Made by a program: the position numbers and the translations under genes. A stretch of DNA of 7,186 nt, taken from positions 1 to 7,186 of the forward strand of contig JAJXTJ010000056.1 in assembly GCA_021783895.1 (NCBI GenBank), in the 5' to 3' direction. This DNA comes from Pseudomonadota bacterium (GTDB lineage: Bacteria > Pseudomonadota > Gammaproteobacteria > Burkholderiales > Sulfuricellaceae). Under the pieces are notes generated by a model. That model was not told the origin of the DNA. It was given only the letters and a program-made list of their open reading frames with translations, and made no database searches. Below, in pieces: positions 1-5,598 of this stretch; the stretch's first letter is position 1, and every line of letters begins with the position of its first letter.

Positions 1-2161
1 AGTGGACGGCAAGGGTTTGCCCTCCTACCCGCACCCCTGGCTGATGCCGGATTTCTGGCAATTCCCCACGGTTTCCATGGGCCTCGGCCCGATCAGCGCG
101 ATCTATCAGGCGCGCTTCATGAAGTATCTGCAGGACCGCAGCCTGGTTAAAACCGAGGGCCGCAAGGTGTGGGCTTTTCTCGGCGACGGCGAAACCGACG
201 AGCCGGAATCGATGGGTGCGATTTCCCTGGCTGCGCGCGAAAAACTCGACAACCTGATCTTCGTCGTCAACTGCAATTTGCAGCGGCTGGACGGCCCGGT
301 GCGCGGCAACGGCAAGATCATCCAGGAGCTGGAAGCGGATTTTCGCGGCGCCGGCTGGAACGTCATCAAGGTGGTCTGGGGACGGCACTGGGATGCGCTG
401 CTGGCGACGGACAAGAAAGGACTGCTAAAGAAGCGCATGGAAGAATGCGTCGACGGCGACTACCAGAACTACAAATCCAAGGACGGCGCCTACGTGCGCC
501 AGCATTTCTTCGGTAAATACCCCGAGCTGCTGGAAATGGTCGCCCACCTGTCGGACGAGGACGTCTGGCGCCTCAACCGCGGCGGTCACGATCCGCTCAA
601 GGTCTATGCCGCCTACTCCGCGGCGATGCAGCACAAGGGACAACCGACCGTGATCCTGGCGAAGACGGTCAAGGGCTACGGCATGGGCGAATCGGGCGAG
701 GGCCAGAACATCACCCACCAGGCGAAGAAAATGTCCGACTCGTCGCTCAAGCAGTTCCGCGACCGTTTCAACATCCCCATCCCCGACGACAGAATCGCCG
801 AGGTGCCTTTCTACAAGCCTGCCGAAAACAGCCCGGAAATGCAGTACCTGCGCGAGCACCGCATGGCGCTGGGCGGCTACCTGCCGGCGCGGCGCAAGGC
901 CGCCGAGGCGCTGCCGGTTCCCGACCTCTCTGCCTTCGAAAGCCAGCTTGCCGGCACCGGCGACCGCGAAGTTTCCACCACCATGGCCTTTGTGCGGGTG
1001 CTTTCCACCCTGCTCAAGGACAAGGCCATCGGCAAGCTGATCGTGCCGATCATCCCGGACGAGGCGCGCACCTTCGGCATGGAAGGCATGTTCCGCCAGC
1101 TCGGCATCTACTCCTCGGTCGGCCAGCTCTACGAGCCGCAGGATGCCGATCAGGTGATGTACTACAAGGAAGACAAGAATGGGCAGATATTGGAAGAAGG
1201 CATCAACGAGGCCGGCGCCTTCTCCTCCTGGCTGGCGGCTGGAACCAGCTACAGCAACCATGGCCAGGCCATGATCCCGTTTTATACATTCTACTCGATG
1301 TTCGGCTTCCAGCGCATCGGCGACCTCGCCTGGGCGGCGGGCGATGCCCGCGCACGCGGCTTCCTGATGGGTGGCACGGCGGGACGCACCACCCTGAACG
1401 GCGAAGGTCTGCAACATGAGGACGGCCACAGCCACATCCTGGCCTCGACCATTCCCAACTGCGTCACCTACGACCCTACCTACGCCTACGAGCTGGCGGC
1501 GATCATCCAGGACGGCCTGCGCCGGATGGTCAAGGAGCAGGAAAGCGTCTATTACTACATCACCATCATGAACGAAAACTACGTTCATCCGCCGATGCCC
1601 AAGGGCGCCGAAGAAGGCATCCTGAAGGGGATGTACCTTCTCAAGCGCGGCGCGCCGAGGAAGAAGATGAAGGTGCAACTGCTGGGCTCCGGCACCATCC
1701 TGCGCGAAGTCATCGCGGCAGCTGACCTGCTGGAAGCCGACTTCGGCGTATCCTCCGACATCTGGAGCGTCACCAGCTTCAACGAACTGCGCCGCGAGGG
1801 CCTCGACGTGCAGCGCTGGAACATGCTCCACCCGGAGCACACCCAGCGCCCGACCTACGTCGAGAAATGCCTGAAGGACGGCTCCGGCCCGGTCATCGCG
1901 TCCACCGACTACATGAAAGCCTACGCCGACCAGATCCGCGCCTTCGTGCCGCGCCGCTACGTGACGCTCGGCACCGACGGCTTCGGTCGCAGCGACAGCC
2001 GCGAGAACCTGCGCCGCTTCTTCGAGGTCGACCGCTACCATGTCACGGTGGCCGCGCTCAAGGCGCTGGCCGACGAGGGCGCGGTCCCCGCCGCCAAGGT
2101 AGCCGAAGCGATCGCCAAATACGGCATCGACCCGGACAAACCCAACCCGGTGACGGTGTGA
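1..2161 (+). CDS. aceE: Pyruvate dehydrogenase E1 component, homodimeric type (5'-truncated by window edge)
   Basis: Thiamine-diphosphate-dependent E1 of the pyruvate dehydrogenase complex: it decarboxylates pyruvate and reductively acetylates the lipoyl group of E2 in the cytosol. The visible 719 residues align without difficulty to my memory of E. coli AceE (887 aa), with an offset of about 168, so only the N-terminal fifth is missing. Counting from the GTG at position 2, the ThDP/Mg site is GDG at residues 61-63 with the partner NCNLQ at 90-94. The mobile inner-loop histidine (E. coli H407) is H239. The acidic residues matching E522 and E571 are E354 (DEARTFGMEG) and E403 (GINEAG), and H472 (EGLQHEDGHSH) matches H640. 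The C-terminal LGTDGFGRSDSREN block is intact and the stop is TGA at 2159-2161. No catalytic residue I can check is missing. The GTG at position 2 is internal, not the start. The gene is first in the aceE-aceF-lpdA cluster, and its promoter lies outside the window. Confidence 0.98.
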   Translation, partial: VDGKGLPSYPHPWLMPDFWQFPTVSMGLGPISAIYQARFMKYLQDRSLVKTEGRKVWAFLGDGETDEPESMGAISLAAREKLDNLIFVVNCNLQRLDGPVRGNGKIIQELEADFRGAGWNVIKVVWGRHWDALLATDKKGLLKKRMEECVDGDYQNYKSKDGAYVRQHFFGKYPELLEMVAHLSDEDVWRLNRGGHDPLKVYAAYSAAMQHKGQPTVILAKTVKGYGMGESGEGQNITHQAKKMSDSSLKQFRDRFNIPIPDDRIAEVPFYKPAENSPEMQYLREHRMALGGYLPARRKAAEALPVPDLSAFESQLAGTGDREVSTTMAFVRVLSTLLKDKAIGKLIVPIIPDEARTFGMEGMFRQLGIYSSVGQLYEPQDADQVMYYKEDKNGQILEEGINEAGAFSSWLAAGTSYSNHGQAMIPFYTFYSMFGFQRIGDLAWAAGDARARGFLMGGTAGRTTLNGEGLQHEDGHSHILASTIPNCVTYDPTYAYELAAIIQDGLRRMVKEQESVYYYITIMNENYVHPPMPKGAEEGILKGMYLLKRGAPRKKMKVQLLGSGTILREVIAAADLLEADFGVSSDIWSVTSFNELRREGLDVQRWNMLHPEHTQRPTYVEKCLKDGSGPVIASTDYMKAYADQIRAFVPRRYVTLGTDGFGRSDSRENLRRFFEVDRYHVTVAALKALADEGAVPAAKVAEAIAKYGIDPDKPNPVTV

Positions 2162-2183
2162 AACGATCCGAATTGCTCCGTGG

Positions 2184-2248
2184 GTACGGCTTCAGCCGTA
2201 CATGTCGCCTAGAGGCGCCTACTTTTGGCAGGCTAAAGCCTGACCTAC
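2184..2248. repeat. Cluster of three small palindromes (REP-like) in the aceE-aceF spacer
   Basis: Three hairpins stand in tandem in the 114-bp spacer. Hairpin 1 is GTACGGCT (2184-2191), TC, AGCCGTAC (2194-2201). Hairpin 2 is CGCCT (2206-2210), AG, AGGCG (2213-2217). Hairpin 3 is CAGGCT (2229-2234), AA, AGCCTG (2237-2242). On the - strand, hairpins 2 and 3 are each preceded at the foot by GTAGG (CCTAC on the + strand at 2218-2222 and 2244-2248). A GTAG tetranucleotide beside an imperfect palindrome is the hallmark of REP elements moved by RAYT/TnpA-REP transposases. Hairpin 1 lacks this foot. No T run follows, so these are not classical terminators. In an aceE-aceF transcript they could protect the aceE 3' end or reduce read-through. 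That role is inference. Confidence 0.75.
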
Positions 2249-2263
2249 AGCAGTGACAAGATT

Positions 2264-2268
2264 AGGAG
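2264..2268 (+). promoter_or_regulatory. Shine-Dalgarno of aceF (supports the GTG start)
   Basis: AGGAG lies 7 nt upstream of the GTG at 2276. Its position favours this GTG, because the protein then begins MPTIKEVRVPDIG, the usual first strand of an E2 lipoyl domain. It sits 15 bp after the last GTAGG foot of the repeat cluster. Confidence 0.8.
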
Positions 2269-2275
2269 AATAACA

Positions 2276-3544
2276 GTGCCCACAATTAAAGAAGTCCGTG
2301 TTCCCGACATCGGCAATTTCGACTCCATCGACGTGATCGAGGTACTGGTCAAGGAAGGCGACATCGTCAAAGCCGAAGACGCGCTGATTACGCTGGAAAG
2401 CGATAAAGCCACAATGGATATCCCATCACCCTGGAGCGGCAAGGTCACCGCCGTGCGCACCAAGGTGGGAGAAAAGGTTTCCGAAGGCAGCCTGATCCTG
2501 CTGATGGAAGTGGCGAACTCTCTCCCCTCTCCCCTAACCTCTCCCCCGCCTGCGGGGGAGGGGAAACCTGCTGCTGCCCCGGTCGCTGCCGCCGCGCCGG
2601 TTACGCCGGTCGCGACTGCCGATAACGCAGAAAACACGAAAATCCACAGCAGCCCGTCGGTGCGCGCCTTCGCCCGCGAACTGGGCGTCAACCTCGCCCT
2701 GGTCAACGGATCCGGCCCGAAGCGCCGGATCCTGAAGGAAGACGTACAGGCCTTCGTCAAGGCCGAACTGTCGCGCCCACATGGCAATGCTGCCGGTGGC
2801 GCCGGCCTGTCGGTGCCGGAAATACCACAGGTGGATTTTGCCAGGTTCGGCGCGATTGAAGTCAGGCCAATCTCCAAGATCAAGAAAATCTCCGGCGCCA
2901 ACCTGCACCGCAACTGGGTCACCGCGCCCCACGTCACCCAGCACGAGGAAGCCGACATCACCGAACTGGAAGCCTTCCGCAAGGCGATGAGCGACGAGGC
3001 GCAGAAACAGGGCGTCCGCCTCACCCTGCCGGCCTTCCTGATCAAGGCCGTGGCAGCGGCGCTGAATACCTATCCCGACTTCAACACCTCGCTCTCCGCA
3101 GACGGCGAGAGCCTGGTGTTCAAGCAATACGTCCACATCGGCATGGCGGTGGACACGCCGAACGGGCTGGTGGTACCGGTGATCCGTAACGCAGACCGGA
3201 AAAGCGTGCTGGATCTGGCGCGCGAGCTGATGACCATGAGCCAGAAAGCGCGCGACAAGAAGCTCACACCCGGCGAAATGCAGGGTGGCAGCATCAGCAT
3301 TTCCAGCCTGGGCGGCATCGGCGGCGGCTTCTTCACGCCCATCATCAACCTGCCGGAAGTGGCGGTGCTCGGCGTTTCCCGCGCCATCATGAAGCCGGTG
3401 TGGAACGGCAAGGAATTCGCGCCGCGCCTGATGCTGCCGCTGTCGCTGTCCTACGACCACCGCGTCATCGACGGCGTCCAGGGTGCGCGTTTCATCACCT
3501 ATTTGAGCCAGATGCTGGCGGATGTACGCAGGTTATTGCTTTAA
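2276..3544 (+). CDS. aceF: Dihydrolipoamide acetyltransferase, E2 of pyruvate dehydrogenase, single lipoyl domain
   Basis: E2 core of the pyruvate dehydrogenase complex: it accepts the acetyl group from AceE on a swinging lipoyl-lysine and transfers it to CoA. The protein has 422 residues and a GTG start. Domains in order are a lipoyl domain (about 1-80) with the lipoylated lysine K44 in ESDKATM; a Pro/Ala linker (about 81-120); a peripheral-subunit-binding domain (about 123-163, SSPSVRAFARELGV to ILKEDVQAFV); a short second linker; and the catalytic acyltransferase domain (about 195-422). The active-site motif is DHRVIDG, with H395 and D399. E. coli AceF has three lipoyl domains in about 630 residues, so this is a short one-lipoyl form. 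The first part of the linker (about residues 82-97) is encoded by a GC-rich palindrome resembling a dispersed repeat. The gene starts 114 bp after aceE and is followed 131 bp later by lpdA, so it is probably co-transcribed with them. An E2 of another 2-oxo acid complex is unlikely next to aceE. Confidence 0.97.
   Translation: MPTIKEVRVPDIGNFDSIDVIEVLVKEGDIVKAEDALITLESDKATMDIPSPWSGKVTAVRTKVGEKVSEGSLILLMEVANSLPSPLTSPPPAGEGKPAAAPVAAAAPVTPVATADNAENTKIHSSPSVRAFARELGVNLALVNGSGPKRRILKEDVQAFVKAELSRPHGNAAGGAGLSVPEIPQVDFARFGAIEVRPISKIKKISGANLHRNWVTAPHVTQHEEADITELEAFRKAMSDEAQKQGVRLTLPAFLIKAVAAALNTYPDFNTSLSADGESLVFKQYVHIGMAVDTPNGLVVPVIRNADRKSVLDLARELMTMSQKARDKKLTPGEMQGGSISISSLGGIGGGFFTPIINLPEVAVLGVSRAIMKPVWNGKEFAPRLMLPLSLSYDHRVIDGVQGARFITYLSQMLADVRRLLL
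2519..2564. repeat. C-rich/G-rich palindrome inside aceF, translated as linker
   Basis: A pyrimidine-rich run (2519-2547) leads into a tight hairpin. CTCCCCCGC (2541-2549) pairs perfectly with GCGGGGGAG (2552-2560) around CT, and the stem extends to 12 pairs (2538-2549 with 2552-2563) if one T-G wobble is allowed. In the aceF frame it reads SLPSPLTSPPPAGEG. On the other strand it reads in the style PSPAGGGEVRGEGRE, a phrase I recognise from spurious translations of a widespread CTCTCCCC...GGGGAG dispersed repeat. That recognition is from memory and untested. The element keeps the reading frame and lies between the lipoyl and subunit-binding domains, where composition matters little. Its exact ends are uncertain. 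Confidence 0.65.
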
Positions 3545-3551
3545 AAATCTT

Positions 3552-3659
3552 TTAACCACAGAGACACAGAGGCACAGAGGAAACCGAAAAATCTACAAAT
3601 GAAAAAGTAGCGTTTAACAAGCTTTTGAATTTCTCTGTGCCTCTGTGTCTCTGTGGTAA
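3552..3659. repeat. Long inverted repeat with 8-bp internal period between aceF and lpdA
   Basis: A 25-bp perfect inverted repeat (left arm 3555-3579, right arm 3633-3657) encloses an AT-rich centre. Pairing extends a few bases each way with single bulges, notably AAA 3581-3583 with TTT 3630-3632. The left arm is three copies of CACAGAG at 3557, 3565 and 3573, an exact 8-bp period, preceded by ACCA-type sequence; the right arm is the complement. Nearly the whole 131-bp spacer is this element. The arm sequence matches my memory of a dispersed repeat in many bacterial genomes whose shadow translations read TTETQRHRE or VPLCLCG. It encodes no protein itself. In RNA it would make a strong stem ending 18 nt before the lpdA start, with no U tract, so it is not a normal terminator. 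Confidence 0.85.
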
Positions 3660-3665
3660 TGAATT

Positions 3666-3668
3666 GGA
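3666..3668 (+). promoter_or_regulatory. Weak Shine-Dalgarno of lpdA
   Basis: GGA lies 7 nt before the ATG at 3676, just downstream of the right arm of the inverted repeat. It is a poor match to the anti-SD sequence. Together with homology of the N-terminus it decides the start against the TTG at 3625. Confidence 0.45.
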
Positions 3669-3675
3669 AATACTC

Positions 3676-5394
3676 ATGACAAAAATTACCGAAGTAACCG
3701 TACCTGACATCGGCGATTTCAAAAATGTCGAAGTCATCGAAATCCTGGTGAAGCCGGGGGATAAAATCCAGAAGGATGATTCGCTGGTTTCGCTGGAAAG
3801 CGAGAAGGCGACGATGGAGATACCCTCTTCCCACGCCGGCGTGGTCAAGGCGATCAAGCTGAAAGTGGGCGACAAGGTTTCCCAGGGATCGCTGATTCTT
3901 ACCCTGGAAGCCGAACAGGAAAGTGCTCCAGCCGCGCAGCAGGAAGCGCCGGAACAGCCTGCGACTGGTGCGGCCCCAATAAACTTGGCAGAAATCCAGG
4001 CCGATGTGGTGGTACTGGGCGCCGGACCGGGTGGCTACACCGCCGCCTTCCGCGCCGCCGACCTGGGCAAGAAGGTGATCCTGATCGAACGCTACCCGAG
4101 TCTCGGCGGCGTCTGCCTCAACGTCGGCTGCATTCCCTCCAAGGCGCTGCTGCATGTCGCCAAGGTCATCTCCGAGGCAGAAGAGATCGGCCGCCACGGC
4201 GTCAGCTTCGGCAAGCCGGAAATCGACATCGACCAGATCCGCGCCTGGAAGGAAAGCGTGGTCGCCAAACTCACCGGCGGACTGGTCTCGTTGGCGAAAC
4301 AGCGCAACGTCCAGGTCATTCGCGGCACCGGCCACTTCGTCGCACCCCATCACATCCGTGTCGAAACCGCCGAAGGCAACGTCACGATAACCTTCGACAA
4401 CGCCATCATCGCCGCCGGCTCGCACACGGTTGAAATCCCGGCTTTCCCGGCAGACCCGCGCGTGATCGACTCGACCGGCGCGCTTCATCTGGCCGACGTT
4501 CCGAAAAAAATGCTGGTCATCGGCGGCGGTATCATCGGCCTGGAAATGGCCACCGTCTACCACGCGCTCGGCACGAAAATCACCATCGTGGAACACGGTG
4601 CGCAGTTGATCCACGGCTGCGACCCGGATATCGTCAGGCCGCTGCACAAGCGCATCGAGAAACGCTACGAAGCCATTCTGCTCAACACCAGCGTGGCCGC
4701 ACTGAAAGCGAAGAAGGACGGCATTCTCGCCACCTTCGGCGGTGAAAAAGCACCTGCGCCGCAACTGTTCGACCGCGTGCTGGTGGCTGTGGGCCGCCGC
4801 CCCAACGGCAAGCTGATCGGTGCCGAAAACGCCGGCATCCGGATCAACGAGCAGGGCTTCATCCCGGTGGACAAGCAGCAGCGCACCAACATCCCGCACA
4901 TTTTCGCCATCGGCGACATCGTCGGTCAGCCGATGCTGGCCCACAAGGCGGTGCACGAGGGCAAGGTGGCGGCGGAGGTGATTGCCGGCCACAAGGCGGC
5001 ATTCGAACCCGCCACCATCCCATCGGTCGCCTACACCGACCCGGAAGTAGCGTGGATGGGGTTGACCGAGACCGAAGCCAAGGCACAGGGCATCGCCTAC
5101 GAGAAGGCATCGTTTCCCTGGGCGGCCAGCGGCCGTGCGCTCTCCATCGGTCGCGACGAGGGCATCACCAAGCTGATCGTCGAAAAGGAGTCCCGCCGCA
5201 TCCTCGGCGCGGGCATCGTCGGCAGCAATGCCGGCGAGCTGATCGCGGAAGCCGTGCTGGCGCTGGAAATGGGCGCGGACGCGCAAGATATCGGGCTGAC
5301 CATCCATGCCCACCCGACCCTGTCGGAAACCCTGGGTTTCGCGGCGGAAATGGTGGAAGGCACCATCACCGATCTCTGCATAAAACGTAGATAG
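3676..5394 (+). CDS. lpdA: Dihydrolipoamide dehydrogenase (E3) with an N-terminal lipoyl domain
   Basis: E3 of the pyruvate dehydrogenase complex: an FAD flavoprotein that reoxidises dihydrolipoyl groups on E2 and reduces NAD+. From the ATG at 3676 it has 572 residues. Residues 1-80 form a lipoyl domain with lysine K44 in ESEKATM. A Gln/Ala/Pro linker (about 81-105) joins it to a complete E3: FAD-binding GAGPGG (115-120), the redox disulfide C147/C152 in GGVCLNVGCIPSK, the NAD-binding GGGIIG (283-288), a second FAD contact in IFAIGDIVGQPMLAHKA, and the C-terminal dimer-interface base H546 with E551 (HAHPTLSE). E. coli Lpd is about 474 aa and lacks the lipoyl domain; fused forms are known in Neisseria and other betaproteobacteria. 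The reading frame is open upstream to a TTG at 3625, but those 17 codons come from the inverted repeat, so I exclude them. Its lipoyl domain is paralogous to that of AceF (about 45 of the first 80 residues identical by hand count). Confidence 0.97.
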   Translation: MTKITEVTVPDIGDFKNVEVIEILVKPGDKIQKDDSLVSLESEKATMEIPSSHAGVVKAIKLKVGDKVSQGSLILTLEAEQESAPAAQQEAPEQPATGAAPINLAEIQADVVVLGAGPGGYTAAFRAADLGKKVILIERYPSLGGVCLNVGCIPSKALLHVAKVISEAEEIGRHGVSFGKPEIDIDQIRAWKESVVAKLTGGLVSLAKQRNVQVIRGTGHFVAPHHIRVETAEGNVTITFDNAIIAAGSHTVEIPAFPADPRVIDSTGALHLADVPKKMLVIGGGIIGLEMATVYHALGTKITIVEHGAQLIHGCDPDIVRPLHKRIEKRYEAILLNTSVAALKAKKDGILATFGGEKAPAPQLFDRVLVAVGRRPNGKLIGAENAGIRINEQGFIPVDKQQRTNIPHIFAIGDIVGQPMLAHKAVHEGKVAAEVIAGHKAAFEPATIPSVAYTDPEVAWMGLTETEAKAQGIAYEKASFPWAASGRALSIGRDEGITKLIVEKESRRILGAGIVGSNAGELIAEAVLALEMGADAQDIGLTIHAHPTLSETLGFAAEMVEGTITDLCIKRR

Positions 5395-5435
5395 CTATGG
5401 CCAGAGCGCATTATAGAATTGGCAATCAAATAGTT

Positions 5436-5513
5436 TCGTAGGCTGGCGGTGAGCAAAGCGAACCCCAGAAGGTCACCAAACGCTGGGGTTCGTGCCTCAC
5501 CACCAGCCTACGA
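5436..5513. repeat. 78-bp composite palindrome between convergent lpdA and alaS
   Basis: Three nested paired blocks: TCGTAGGCTGG (5436-5446) with CCAGCCTACGA (5503-5513), 11 bp perfect; GGTGAG (5448-5453) with CTCACC (5496-5501); and CGAACCCCAG (5459-5468) with CTGGGGTTCG (5483-5492), 10 bp perfect, around a 14-nt loop. Each half can also fold alone: CTGGCGGT (5443-5450) pairs with AACCCCAG (5461-5468) with one bulge, beside a GTAG foot at 5438-5441. The mirror unit on the - strand has its GTAG at 5508-5511. Two REP-like units in opposite orientation make a BIME-like element. It may end or stabilise both transcripts (inference), although neither side has a T run. The rest of the 204-bp spacer (5395-5435, 5514-5598) shows nothing I can name. 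Confidence 0.75.
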
Positions 5514-5598
5514 TATAGCGGCCATTTCAATCTATTTAGTGGTCGGCTGCTAGAGGCTTAGAACGGCTGCGAAGCACCACACCAGAAACCCAGTCAAC

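Noticed and set aside
2..4. GTG at position 2 as the start of aceE
   Set aside because: It falls inside conserved AceE sequence (about residue 169 of the E. coli protein); the gene is simply cut by the window edge.
425..2041. 538-residue open frame on the - strand opposite aceE
   Set aside because: It is a shadow of a high-GC gene with strong codon bias: low-complexity Val/Ala/Asp/His composition, no recognisable domain, and full overlap with a conserved gene.
2184..2248. Tandem hairpins as a CRISPR array or Rho-independent terminator
   Set aside because: Hairpin stems differ and spacing is only a few bases, so there is no repeat-spacer pattern; no T run follows any stem.
2534..3460. 308-residue open frame on the - strand opposite aceF
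   Set aside because: Antisense shadow over the E2 catalytic domain, with no ribosome-binding site or domain of its own.
3552..3659. Inverted repeat as terminal repeats of an insertion sequence
   Set aside because: Only 53 bases lie between the perfect arms, too short for a transposase, and no clear target-site duplication is visible. At most it is a non-autonomous element.
3541..5313. 590-residue open frame on the - strand opposite lpdA
   Set aside because: Shadow frame of lpdA. Its end translates the inverted repeat (TTETQRHRE style), a known source of false proteins.
5395..5598. Small gene or RNA gene in the lpdA-alaS spacer
   Set aside because: No frame with a plausible start and ribosome-binding site, and no tRNA-like fold apart from the composite palindrome.
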